DNA of 38,001 bases from Cryobacterium aureum (GCF_002954245.1 NZ_PPTG01000021.1:1-38001), one strand, 5' to 3'. Positions 25,752 through 33,714 are shown, numbered from the stretch's first letter. Translations and numbers: made by a program. The notes: generated from the sequence alone by a model not told the origin.

Positions 25752-26639
25752 CTAAATCGTGATCTCGGAAGCGGATGCTGCGGCGCGGCGGCAGGCCGCC
25801 CGCAGTACCCGACGGGTCAGTTCGTCGGCGAGGTGCCGCTTGTAGTCGATCGGGCCACGCTGGTCGGCGAGGGGATCGCAGGCGAGGGAAGCGAGGCGCC
25901 CGGCCTCGGTGAATAGTTCTTCGGTAGGAGTCTGGCCGACCAGCACCGCTTCGACCTCGGTGACGTTCTGCTCGAGTCCGACGGCGGTGAGGCCGACGGC
26001 CACCTGGCTGATCGCGCCGGCGGAGTCGAGGGTGACCGAAGCGCCGGCCGCGGCGACGGCCCAGTCGCCGACGCGGCGCTCGACCTTTTCGTAGGCGCTG
26101 CTCGAGCCGGCACGAATGGGCACGCGTACCTCGATCAGCAGTTCGTTCTGGGCGACGGCCGTCTCATAGGGGCCGCGGTGGAAGTCGGCCATGGACAGCA
26201 TCCGCTCGCCGGCTGGGCCGCGCACGACGGCCACCGCTTCGAGAACGTGGCAGACCGTGGAGAGATCTTCGGCCGGGTCGGCCTGGCAGAGCGAACCGCC
26301 GATGGTTCCGCGGTTGCGCACGATCGGGTCGGCGATGACCCGTTCGGCGTCGGTGATGATGGGAAACAGGCGCTGGACGTCGTCGGATTCCAGCAGGGTC
26401 GTGTGCCGGGTCATGGCGCCGATGCGCAACGTCTGGCCGTCAATGAGCAGGTAGTCGAGCTCGAACAGGTCGTTGATGTCGATCAGCCAGTCCGGGCGGG
26501 CGAGGCGCAATTTCATCATGGGAAGCAGGCTGTGTCCGCCGGCGACGACCCGGGATTCTGCCCCGTGACGGTCGAGCAGGGCGAGAGCGTTATCGACCGA
26601 ACTGGCGCGAACATAATCGAACGGAGCCGGAATCTGCAC
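25752..26639 (-). CDS. coxM: CO dehydrogenase medium, FAD-binding subunit
   Basis: Encodes 295 residues. The FAD-binding motifs are AGGHS at ~33-37 (AGGHSLLPMMKLRLARPD) and TIGGS at ~112-116 (NRGTIGGSLCQADPAEDL). It passes electrons from the CoxS clusters to the quinone pool. I chose GTG at 26639 because GAGGAG stands six bases upstream and the protein then begins in the family's usual way (QIPAPFDYVRA); the open frame extends to an ATG at 26693. It is the first gene of the cox operon. Confidence 0.95.
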   Translation of the reverse strand: MQIPAPFDYVRASSVDNALALLDRHGAESRVVAGGHSLLPMMKLRLARPDWLIDINDLFELDYLLIDGQTLRIGAMTRHTTLLESDDVQRLFPIITDAERVIADPIVRNRGTIGGSLCQADPAEDLSTVCHVLEAVAVVRGPAGERMLSMADFHRGPYETAVAQNELLIEVRVPIRAGSSSAYEKVERRVGDWAVAAAGASVTLDSAGAISQVAVGLTAVGLEQNVTEVEAVLVGQTPTEELFTEAGRLASLACDPLADQRGPIDYKRHLADELTRRVLRAACRRAAASASEITI

Positions 26640-26700
26640 GGGCTTCTCCTCACGAAAGAAGGTTCCATGGCACCGCGCATCGTTGCGCGACACTGGTGTG

Positions 26701-26770
26701 TGCCACAGCTTGCTCTCCCGCCCCCGAAGCTGTCAATATCGACCTAAGGGAAAGGTTATGAGCTGTGGCA
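26701..26770. promoter_or_regulatory. divergent coxM/lysR control region with 10-bp inverted repeat
   Basis: TGCCACAGCT (26701-26710) recurs exactly inverted as AGCTGTGGCA (26761-26770), 50 bp apart; the second arm covers the lysR start. Between them a minus-strand TTGACA (26731-26736) could be the cox -35 element, with CAAGCT (26707-26712) as a poor -10. An internal imperfect palindrome (CCTAAGGGAAAGGTT) lies near 26743-26757. The arrangement suits binding of the divergent LysR protein. Confidence 0.45.
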
Positions 26771-27745
26771 ATGACGCTGAATCAGCTACGGGCCTTTGCC
26801 CTGGTCGCCCGACTCGGGTCGCTCCGCGCGGCCGCGGCCGCCCTCGGAATCAGCGAACCGGCGGTGTCGTCCTCGCTCGCCGCGCTGCGCCTCGACCTCG
26901 GTGATGCCCTGTTCGTGCGTGCCGGAGCCGGCATCGCCCTGACTGCCGGCGGGCGGGCGCTCGCCGATCACGCCCAGGAGATCGTGGGCCTGGCCGACCA
27001 GGTGCGCTGGGAGGTGTCGCACGCCGAGGAATCCACCGCGAACCTCCGGGTCGTCGCCACTGCCGGTTTCGCCGAGCACGCGGCCGGACGGCTGCTCGAC
27101 GCCTTTACCCGCCGGGTGCCCGGGCATTTTTGCGGCATCGACGTGGTGGTCGAGTCCGCCGATGATGTCGGGTCGCTGCTACAGGACCATGCCTACGACG
27201 TGGCTCTCGGCGCTCGTCCGCCGCAGGGAAACCAGTTGGAAGTGGTGCCATTTTTGCGCTACCAGCGGGTGCTGGTGGCGGCGCCGGAGCATCCGCTCAC
27301 CCGGGGGGCACCGTCGCTGACCGCATTGCTGGGGGAGCCGTGGTTCACCGGACCGGCCGGCGTTGAGGAGTTCACGGCCGAAAGCAGCTGGCTGGCGGCA
27401 GCCTTTCTCGCCTCAGCGCTCGGTGTGCCCGAGATCGTGCCGCTGAGTAGCGAAACGGATGCCCTCGCCGCGGTTCGCGACGGCGAGGGCATCATGCTCG
27501 CCTTCATGCACATTGTGCGGGCCGAGGTTGCTGCCGGGTCGCTCGTGGTGCTGCCGGTGCCGAACACTCCCATTGCCGGGTTGTGGTGTGCCAGCACCCT
27601 CGATCACGGTCGGGCACCGGCCGCGGCCCGTACCCTGCAACGGTTCGTGACGACCGCCGAGGCGACCGCTGCCATGCTCGCGCCCGGCGGCTCCCGCGGG
27701 GTCGCACGCCGGGGCAGCAAGGTGCATGTGGCCCTCTGGAGCTGA
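26765..27745 (+). CDS. LysR-family regulator divergent from the cox operon
   Basis: Encodes 326 residues from GTG at 26765 (AAAGG about nine bases upstream); ATG at 26771 is the alternative. It has a LysR helix-turn-helix (LNQLRAFALVARLGSLRAAA, SEPAVSSSLAALRLDL), then the effector-binding domain. Its position back to back with coxM makes it the likely regulator of the CO dehydrogenase genes; LysR genes are seen next to cox clusters in other actinobacteria. The effector is unknown. Confidence 0.9.
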   Translation: MAMTLNQLRAFALVARLGSLRAAAAALGISEPAVSSSLAALRLDLGDALFVRAGAGIALTAGGRALADHAQEIVGLADQVRWEVSHAEESTANLRVVATAGFAEHAAGRLLDAFTRRVPGHFCGIDVVVESADDVGSLLQDHAYDVALGARPPQGNQLEVVPFLRYQRVLVAAPEHPLTRGAPSLTALLGEPWFTGPAGVEEFTAESSWLAAAFLASALGVPEIVPLSSETDALAAVRDGEGIMLAFMHIVRAEVAAGSLVVLPVPNTPIAGLWCASTLDHGRAPAAARTLQRFVTTAEATAAMLAPGGSRGVARRGSKVHVALWS

Positions 27746-27752
27746 GTCTGAG

Positions 27753-27758
27753 TAGACT
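27753..27758 (+). promoter_or_regulatory. -10 box of the membrane protein gene (leaderless)
   Basis: TAGACT with seven bases to the ATG at 27766, within the small inverted repeat GAGTCT-gagt-AGACTC. There is no Shine-Dalgarno sequence. Confidence 0.45.
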
Positions 27759-27765
27759 CGAACGT

Positions 27766-28431
27766 ATGGCAGGCTCACAGCTTCGTGATAATTCAATGTC
27801 CCCGGCCTCCCTCGCCTGGTTCGTCGGTGGGGGACTGCTGCTGGCCTCGGTCGTCGTCACCGTGATCTCCCAGCCCGCGCTATTCGCCTATATCGGACTG
27901 ATCGGACCGGCTCTGTTCTCCGCGGCCCTGCTGGTGTTCGCCTTCGGGGTGCGGGGCGTTGGCAGCATCACAGCGCGTCGCCCTGTGGGCACCACCGCTC
28001 TCGCCCTGTTGGCGCTCTGGCTGTTTCTCGGGGCGGTGCTGAGCGTCGTCATCAGCGACTTCTTCTCAAACGATCCCGCTCCGACCATTTTGATGGCCTT
28101 CTCCTACGCGGACTCGTACGTGCAATTCGCCCTCGCGCTGGTCGCCGTCATGCAGATCGCCCGGATCGGCGTCGTGCCGGCTCCGTTCAACTGGGTGCCG
28201 GCCTGGGTGGTAGCCGCGGCCACCGCAACCTGGCTGCTGTCCCAGCTGCTGGGCGCGGGCCTGGCCACCCTGACCGGGCCCAACCTGGTGGTCTGGGCCC
28301 TGATCGGACTGGACGGCCTGGTGCGGATCGGCGGTATTATTCTGCTCGGTGTGATCGCCATCGTTCTCGCCGACCGGGCTAATCGCAGCACGCTTGCCAG
28401 CCCGCCGCTGGTCTCGACCGGCCAGGTCTGA
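27766..28431 (+). CDS. hypothetical integral membrane protein
   Basis: Encodes 221 residues and I do not recognise the family. It is almost entirely hydrophobic with six to seven predicted helices (~15-35, 40-62, 75-98, 112-132, 140-165, 180-205). There are short charged loops and no obvious catalytic motifs. It begins at ATG 27766, probably on a leaderless transcript, 20 bp after the lysR stop. The neighbours give no clear hint of function. Confidence 0.7.
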   Translation: MAGSQLRDNSMSPASLAWFVGGGLLLASVVVTVISQPALFAYIGLIGPALFSAALLVFAFGVRGVGSITARRPVGTTALALLALWLFLGAVLSVVISDFFSNDPAPTILMAFSYADSYVQFALALVAVMQIARIGVVPAPFNWVPAWVVAAATATWLLSQLLGAGLATLTGPNLVVWALIGLDGLVRIGGIILLGVIAIVLADRANRSTLASPPLVSTGQV

Positions 28432-28449
28432 TTCCAGCGACGTGCCGCT

Positions 28450-28530
28450 TCAGGGGCGCCCCGACCACGCTGTCCAGAAGCGGGCTTCGGCGAGGCCGTC
28501 GATCAGGCCGCCGGAACGCTGCGCGGCGAC
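28450..28530 (-). pseudogene. decayed 3' end of a CHAD-domain gene
   Basis: The minus-strand frame ending at 28450 finishes AEARFWTAWSGRP, against AEARFWRTWRRRP at the end of the intact CYTH-CHAD gene (30430-31947); both end with a stop after RP. The DNA is also similar (CCAGAAGCG-GC-TCGGC on the + strand at both places). No start or remaining domain precedes it, so it looks like a leftover of a second copy. It lies downstream of the universal-stress gene. Confidence 0.4.
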
Positions 28531-28616
28531 CTTGACGGTACCCCGTGGGACTGGGACGCCTGACGAGGTCGGCGACCGATACCGTTTCTGCAGTGACCGT
28601 GCGCTCGTGAATTGCC

Positions 28617-29132
28617 TCAGGTCTGTGGCGGTACGACTAGGACGAGACACGCAGCATGCCGCACACACTGCTCGCTCACGGAGCCAAGAAGCATCCCCGC
28701 GAGGCCACCGAGCCCGCGGGTTCCGACGACCAGCAAACGGGCGTTCTGCGAGAGCGCAATGAGGGCCTTCGCCGGAGCGGCGTGGGCGGGATGGCAGATC
28801 ACCGGAACCAGGGGGAACAACCCGACGATGGTGCGCGAATCCCGCTCAAGCTCGTCGTAGACCGCGTCCGCATACTCCTCGAACGATGAGACGTAGCCGA
28901 ATTCCCACTGGGCTGGGCGTGGAGCGGTCGCGATGGACCAGGCTCGCACAAGGACGACCGGGAGGGACAGCTGGTCGGCCAGTTCCATGGCCGCGGCCAA
29001 CGCGGTGTCGGCACCGGCTGATCCATCGTGCCCGACCACAACACAGTTGCTCGTGTCAGGTACCGGATTCGGGTGGTTCGCACCCTCAATGGTCACTGAC
29101 GGTGCTCCCGGTTGGTGCCGTCGCACCGCCAT
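28617..29132 (-). CDS. universal stress protein (UspA family)
   Basis: Encodes 171 residues with one Usp domain. It begins VVVGHDGSAGADTALAAAME after a tail of about 30 residues and ends with the ATP-binding pattern G-x2-G-x9-G-S (GTRGLGGLAGMLLGS). Such proteins bind ATP and are induced in stress or hypoxia. It lies 21 bp behind terC on the same strand, so the two are probably co-transcribed. Confidence 0.88.
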   Translation of the reverse strand: MAVRRHQPGAPSVTIEGANHPNPVPDTSNCVVVGHDGSAGADTALAAAMELADQLSLPVVLVRAWSIATAPRPAQWEFGYVSSFEEYADAVYDELERDSRTIVGLFPLVPVICHPAHAAPAKALIALSQNARLLVVGTRGLGGLAGMLLGSVSEQCVRHAACLVLVVPPQT

Positions 29133-29153
29133 CGGCGTGTGGCGCGACGGGCC

Positions 29154-30341
29154 CTACCGGGATAGATACTCGTCATGCTGCCGGTGTGCTTCCGCTACCT
29201 GCTCACGGATCCGCTCGATGTCCTTGGCTTTGTTGCGGTACTTGAGGTCCATGGCCAGAACCTGCGCTTCCTCCTCGGTCAGGAGGCGGTAGATCCGCTC
29301 GCGCTCGGCAGCATCAGCGGTGTAGTCGAGGTCAAGGTAGCTGACGGCATGGCGGCGCGCGTTGTTGATGGCGGTCTGGGCTTTGCCCGCCTTGCTCAGC
29401 AGGGAGGCCACGACGGTGACGATGAGCACCCCGATGATTACGGTGAGGGACAGGCCGGTGCTGATTTCCACGACTGGAACGTGTTCGCCACCGTTGATGA
29501 AGGGCAGGTTGTTCTCGTGCAGGGCGTGGAGCACCAACTTGACGCCGATGAAGGCCAAAATGAGCGCCAAGCCGTAGGAGAGATAGATGAGTCGGTCGAG
29601 CAGCCCGTCGATCAGGAAGTACAGCTGGCGCAGGCCCATCAGGGAGAACGCGGTAGCGGTGAAGACGATGTAGACATTCTGGGTCAGCCCGAAGATCGCG
29701 GGAATGGAATCGAGGGCGAACAGGATGTCCGTGCCGCCGATCGCCACCATGACCAGAAGCATGGGCGTGAGGGCCTTCTTGCCCTCGTGCATGGTGAACA
29801 GCTTGTCACCGTCGTAGTGCTCGGTGGTGTGGAAGCTTTTCTTGGCCAGGCGAATCATGAAGTTGTCCGCATGCGTGTCGCTGTCGGCCTCGGGCTTCAG
29901 CAGATTGCCGGCGGTGATCAGCAGGATCAGGCCGAAGAGGTAGAACACCCAGGCGAAGGAATTGATTAGTGCCGCGCCTAGAAAAATGAACCCGGTCCGG
30001 GCGATCAGGGAGAAGACGATGCCGAACAGCAGTACTTTCTGCTGGTCCTCGCGTGGAACCCGGAAGCTCGCCATGATGATCAGGAACACGAACAGGTTGT
30101 CCACCGACAGTGCCTTCTCGGTGATGTAGCCGGCGAAGTACTCCGACCCCATCGTGCTTCCGCCGAAGAACAGGACCAGGATGCCGAAGAGGATGGCCAG
30201 GCCGACGTAGATGGAGGACCACAGCGCGGCCTCCTTCAGAGAGGGGACGTGCGCCTTGCGAATGTGAAAGAAGTAGTCGAAGGCGAGCAGGGCCAGGATG
30301 ACGGCGATGGTGACGCCCCAGATCAGTGGTGAGACAGTCAT
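29154..30341 (-). CDS. TerC family membrane protein
   Basis: Encodes 395 residues with about nine transmembrane helices. The conserved acidic motifs EKALSVDNLFVF and FALDSIPAIFG are those of TerC/Alx/MeeF proteins, linked to manganese export and tellurite resistance. A cytoplasmic, charged C-terminal tail (~330-395) follows and looks helical. ATG at 30341 has GAGGAAAGCAAGG upstream. No yybP-ykoY riboswitch-like sequence is visible in the 88-bp spacer behind the CHAD gene. Confidence 0.92.
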   Translation of the reverse strand: MTVSPLIWGVTIAVILALLAFDYFFHIRKAHVPSLKEAALWSSIYVGLAILFGILVLFFGGSTMGSEYFAGYITEKALSVDNLFVFLIIMASFRVPREDQQKVLLFGIVFSLIARTGFIFLGAALINSFAWVFYLFGLILLITAGNLLKPEADSDTHADNFMIRLAKKSFHTTEHYDGDKLFTMHEGKKALTPMLLVMVAIGGTDILFALDSIPAIFGLTQNVYIVFTATAFSLMGLRQLYFLIDGLLDRLIYLSYGLALILAFIGVKLVLHALHENNLPFINGGEHVPVVEISTGLSLTVIIGVLIVTVVASLLSKAGKAQTAINNARRHAVSYLDLDYTADAAERERIYRLLTEEEAQVLAMDLKYRNKAKDIERIREQVAEAHRQHDEYLSR

Positions 30342-30429
30342 GAAACCTTGCTTTCCTCGGATGGCTCAGATCGCTTATGGCGTGACTCGTGCGACGAAAA
30401 TGGCGGCGTCGGCGTATTTAGTTCCGATC

Positions 30430-31947
30430 CTAGGGGCGGCGACGCCAGGTGCGCCAGAAGCGCGCCTCGGCATCCGCTGCCCGCTGCTGCTCGAGAGCGT
30501 GCAGCCGGCCGTAACTGAAGGTGTTCTCGCCGCGCAGGTAGGCCTCGACCCCGCCGCGCTTGAGTAGGCGATCGCGGGCGATGACGCTGTCGTGCTGGTC
30601 ACCGAGGATAGCCTGCAATTTCTGGGCGAAGCGGCTCACGCGGGCAGAGCGTTTGGGGCTGAGCGGATGCGCCGTCTCGGCCGCATAGCGCAGCCGCTTG
30701 GCGCGCTTTCGAGCGGCGTGCAGGGCGATATCCCGTTCCGGTCCGGAGACGGTCTTGGTGGCCAGGCGCACGGCGCGCCTCAACTTCTTCCACTCCCTGG
30801 TGATGAGGGCCGGCACGACCACCCGGGCGTCTTGGTCGGCCGCGGCGGTGAACGGCGGTGTGGCGACGAGGGAGTCGAGGGCGTCGAGCAGTCGAAAGTA
30901 GCGGTGGCTGTCGAGGGTGGTGACGAGCGTGTGCTGCGCGGAGTGGGCATCCGTTTCGGAGCGGGATTCGAGGCGTTCGCGAATCGGACCGAGAAGCAGC
31001 GCGGGGGATTCGCGATCGAGCAGCTCGGCCAGGCGCCGTTGCAGCACCTCTTCGTCGCGGGAGCTGCCGAGCACGGCGGCCAGCCAGCCGAGTTCGGTGC
31101 GGAGGTGCTGCACGACAGAGGGATCGACCAGGGAACGATAGGTGGCCAGCACCGAACGCAGCCGGCGAGTGGCCACGCGCATGGCGTGCACGGAATCGGC
31201 AGTGTGCTGGCGAATTTGCGGGTCGTGCTGGCGGATGACCCCGATCTGCTCGGTCAGGCTGGCCAGCAGAACGTTGGTGGCCGGGCCGTTCGGGGTGGGA
31301 CGACGCTGCTTGGTGCTGCTTTCGGCCGGAAACCGGTCGCCGAGGGCGCGTGCCAGTTTCGAGGCGTGCACTGACAGGAGGATGCCGGCGCTTGCGAGCA
31401 CAGCCTGGCCAGCGTCGAGCAGATCCTCCGGTCCGTCGACGAGTTCGATCTCCCATTCGCGCCACGCCGCCGAGGCCGGTTGGTGAATGAGACGTTCGGC
31501 GCGCACCCGGTCGTCGCAGAGCACCGCGAGGGTTTCGCCTCCGGCGCCGATGAGGGCGTGCACGACGCGGGTGGTACTGAGGTGCACCACGGGAACGAGC
31601 GGACAGTCGCGGGTGTAGACCCGCACGAGCTCGGAGAGTGACTCGGGTACGGCATCCGCTTCGTCCTGCAGGTGTTTGCCGATCGGCGCGTGGATTTCGC
31701 GTCGGCGTCCGGCGCCCTGCGGCAGTTTGAGGTGCCAGCCGGCGTCGTCGCCGCCGGTGCGGCGGCGCAGGGTGATGTGAGCACGCGCCAGCACGAGGTC
31801 GTTCGTGTCGAAATAGATGGCTTCGAGGTCGTGGGTTACCGGTTCGGCGATCGCCTGCACGCCGGGCAGGTCGTTCAACCGCGGTAGCAGGGCCAGTTCG
31901 TCCACGTCAAACTTGCGTTCTATCTCGGTACTACCGTTAGCGTCCAC
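30430..31947 (-). CDS. CYTH and CHAD domain protein
   Basis: Encodes 505 residues from GTG at 31947. The N-terminal CYTH (triphosphate tunnel) domain shows EIERKF (ExExK motif) at ~8-13 and alternating charged strands to ~200. The C-terminal CHAD domain (~225-500) has the conserved histidines and basic helices (SVHAMRVATRRLRSVLATYR, HAARKRAKRLRYAAE). CHAD domains bind polyphosphate and CYTH domains hydrolyse triphosphates, so a role in polyphosphate metabolism is likely. The start codon lies inside a perfect hairpin. Confidence 0.9.
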   Translation of the reverse strand: MDANGSTEIERKFDVDELALLPRLNDLPGVQAIAEPVTHDLEAIYFDTNDLVLARAHITLRRRTGGDDAGWHLKLPQGAGRRREIHAPIGKHLQDEADAVPESLSELVRVYTRDCPLVPVVHLSTTRVVHALIGAGGETLAVLCDDRVRAERLIHQPASAAWREWEIELVDGPEDLLDAGQAVLASAGILLSVHASKLARALGDRFPAESSTKQRRPTPNGPATNVLLASLTEQIGVIRQHDPQIRQHTADSVHAMRVATRRLRSVLATYRSLVDPSVVQHLRTELGWLAAVLGSSRDEEVLQRRLAELLDRESPALLLGPIRERLESRSETDAHSAQHTLVTTLDSHRYFRLLDALDSLVATPPFTAAADQDARVVVPALITREWKKLRRAVRLATKTVSGPERDIALHAARKRAKRLRYAAETAHPLSPKRSARVSRFAQKLQAILGDQHDSVIARDRLLKRGGVEAYLRGENTFSYGRLHALEQQRAADAEARFWRTWRRRP

Positions 31948-31984
31948 GATTCAAGCCTAGCGGGGTCGCCAGGCTTGAATCGTG
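31945..31984. terminator. 14-bp perfect hairpin between hmp and the CHAD gene
   Basis: CACGATTCAAGCCT (31945-31958), a 12-nt loop, AGGCTTGAATCGTG (31971-31984). It could end the flavohemoglobin transcript, but one arm contains the GTG start and the -10 box (TAGGCT, 31954-31959) of the CHAD gene. A leaderless CHAD transcript starting near the GTG would escape the hairpin, whereas read-through mRNA would have its start codon masked. Confidence 0.6.
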
Positions 31985-31991
31985 CGGGCGG

Positions 31992-33155
31992 TCAGACGCC
32001 AGCGAGCCACAGGTCGGGGCCGAAGATCTCGTAGTGGATGCGGTCGGCCGGCACGCCAGACTGCAGCGCTTGGGCGCGAAGACTGCGCATGAACGGGAGC
32101 GGTCCACACAGGTAGACCGAGGCATCCTCCGGGATCGTCACGTTCTCCAGCGACATGAAGCCCTCGTGGTGGCCCGCGCTCGGGATCTCCAGCCAGAGCT
32201 CGAGTTCGGCCGCCTCCAGTAGGGCGACGTCTTCGTTCATCTGGTCGCGCAGCGCCCAGCGTTCGAGGTTGCTCTCGGCGTGCAGTACGAGTACCTCACG
32301 CTTCGAGCCGGTGTCCACCAGGGAGCGCAGGATGGAGGCGCTGGGTGTGCAGCCGATTCCGGCCGAGGCCAGGATCAGCGGTCCAGTGCCATGGTCGAGG
32401 GTGATGTCGCCGCACGGCACGGAGAGGATGAGCGTGTCGCCGACCTGTACATCGCGGTGCAGCACGGGGGACACCTCACCGTCGGCGTCGAGCTTGGTGG
32501 TGAAGACGCGGGTCGTGGCGGTGCCGGCCGAGAGGGAGTACTGACGCACCTGGCGGATACCGTCGGGCATGACGGCGGTGACGCTGACGTACTGGCCAGG
32601 CAGGGCGGGCGTCACGGGGGTGTCGTCGGCCGGTTCGAGGGTGAACGTGATGGCATCGGTTCCGGCCGGTTCCTTCTTCACGACGATCCAGGGGGCCAGC
32701 GGCTTGTCGCTGGCGAGTCCGGCGTAGAGGCCCTTCTCCATCTTGATCAGGGCGTGGGCCATTAGCCAGTACACCTCGGTCCAGGCGGCGGCGATCTCGG
32801 CGGTGATGACGTCACTGAGTTCGTCGGCGATGGCCTCGAACAGGTACTTGTAGACGATGTCGTACTGCTCGGGCTGAATGTCGAGGGAGACGTGCTTGTG
32901 GGCGATGCGGGAGAGCATCGCCTCCGGAGTGATGTCGGGGTTCGCCACCATGTGGGTCGCGAAGACGGCGATGCTGCCGGCCAGTGCCTGCTGCTGGCTG
33001 CCGTTCTTCTGGTTGGAACGGCTGAACAGCCCATCGAACAATTCGGGGTGGGCGGTGAGCATGCGGTGGTAGAAGTTCTTCGCGATCTCGGGCATCCGCT
33101 CGCCGACCAGCGGCAGGGTGGCTTCGATGAGGGGGAGGGACTGGGGCGAAAGCAT
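31992..33155 (-). CDS. hmp: flavohemoglobin, nitric oxide dioxygenase
   Basis: Encodes 387 residues, normal length. The globin domain (1-~140) has Tyr29 (B10), Gln near 53 (E7) and the proximal His88 (KHVSLDIQPEQYDIV). The FAD domain contains RQYSLS, and the NAD domain contains ILASAGIGCTP and the C-terminal EIFGPDLW. The enzyme turns NO and O2 into nitrate using NAD(P)H. ATG at 33155 with AAGGAG upstream decides the start over the longer open frame. It lies downstream of the NsrR-type gene on the same strand. Confidence 0.95.
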   Translation of the reverse strand: MLSPQSLPLIEATLPLVGERMPEIAKNFYHRMLTAHPELFDGLFSRSNQKNGSQQQALAGSIAVFATHMVANPDITPEAMLSRIAHKHVSLDIQPEQYDIVYKYLFEAIADELSDVITAEIAAAWTEVYWLMAHALIKMEKGLYAGLASDKPLAPWIVVKKEPAGTDAITFTLEPADDTPVTPALPGQYVSVTAVMPDGIRQVRQYSLSAGTATTRVFTTKLDADGEVSPVLHRDVQVGDTLILSVPCGDITLDHGTGPLILASAGIGCTPSASILRSLVDTGSKREVLVLHAESNLERWALRDQMNEDVALLEAAELELWLEIPSAGHHEGFMSLENVTIPEDASVYLCGPLPFMRSLRAQALQSGVPADRIHYEIFGPDLWLAGV

Positions 33156-33212
33156 GAATACTCCTTCTGCGTGTCGGCACCCGTTTGTGGGGGCCTTCAT
33201 CAAAAGTAGCAT

Positions 33213-33224
33213 TTGGTATACCAA
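33213..33224. promoter_or_regulatory. palindromic operator over the hmp promoter
   Basis: TTGGTATACCAA is a perfect 12-bp palindrome 58 bp before the hmp start. Its centre, TATACC on the minus strand, could be the -10 box itself, with TTGTAG as a poor -35 at a 19-bp spacing. A repressor such as the adjacent NsrR-type protein binding here would block hmp. Confidence 0.55.
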
Positions 33225-33236
33225 TTAAACGGGTGT

Positions 33237-33255
33237 TTTCTACAAGTCGTAGAAA
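33237..33255. promoter_or_regulatory. second inverted repeat upstream of hmp
   Basis: TTTCTAC-aagtc-GTAGAAA, 7-bp perfect arms, overlapping the likely -35 region of hmp. It could be a regulator site or a small transcript hairpin after nsrR. Confidence 0.45.
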
Positions 33256-33275
33256 TTAGGGACTTTAGTCCTACC
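33256..33275. promoter_or_regulatory. DosR/DevR-like box upstream of hmp
   Basis: TTAGGGACTTTAGTCCTACC contains the whole core GGGACTWWAGTCC of the mycobacterial DosR site (consensus TTSGGGACTWWAGTCCCSAA), with 15 of 20 positions matching. It overlaps the nsrR stop codon and lies about 100 bp before the hmp start, a normal distance for an activator. Confidence 0.5.
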
Positions 33276-33714
33276 GCACCAAACCAAGTTCAACCAGAAC
33301 CGGTCCACCGGATTTTCCGTGGGGCAGAGACGCGATGACGATGCCGTCGAGCTCGCGATAGAACGATTCCCGGGCCCGGCGCAGGGCGCCGCGGAGGCCG
33401 CATCCGCTGATCAAGGGGCAGGGACCATTTATGGAGTCGCAGGCCGCGAGGTCGGTGCGGGTGTCGAGTTGGCGTAAGAGCGCCCCGACGGTGGCGTCAC
33501 GACCGAGCGCGCTGATGCGCACGCCGCCGCTGCGCCCGCGGATCACCTCGACCAGGCCGAGTTCGCGCAGTCGCATGATGGCTTTGCTGACGTGGTTATA
33601 GGGCGTGCCGACCTCGGCGGCGACGACCCGCGAGGTGAACGTGACGCTTTCCGGCGCCGCTGCTAGCAGCATGACGACCCGCAGGCAGACGTCGGAAAAC
33701 GCGTTGATCCTCAT
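33271..33714 (-). CDS. nsrR: Rrf2-family regulator, NsrR type
   Basis: Encodes 147 residues. The N-terminal winged helix contains VGTPYNHVSKAIMRLRELGL and GRSGGVRI. The three cysteines Cys92, Cys99 and Cys105 (ACDSINGPCPLISGC) are placed as in NsrR, which holds a [4Fe-4S] cluster that reacts with NO; spacing is C-x6-C-x5-C. It should repress hmp and be released by NO. A -10-like TACAGT (33721-33726) ends six bases before the ATG, suggesting a leaderless mRNA. Adjacent hmp supports the assignment. Confidence 0.88.
   Translation of the reverse strand: MRINAFSDVCLRVVMLLAAAPESVTFTSRVVAAEVGTPYNHVSKAIMRLRELGLVEVIRGRSGGVRISALGRDATVGALLRQLDTRTDLAACDSINGPCPLISGCGLRGALRRARESFYRELDGIVIASLPHGKSGGPVLVELGLVR

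Noticed and set aside
30342..30429. yybP-ykoY manganese riboswitch before terC
   Set aside because: The 88-bp spacer shows none of the conserved loops; it is also too short after allowing for a promoter.
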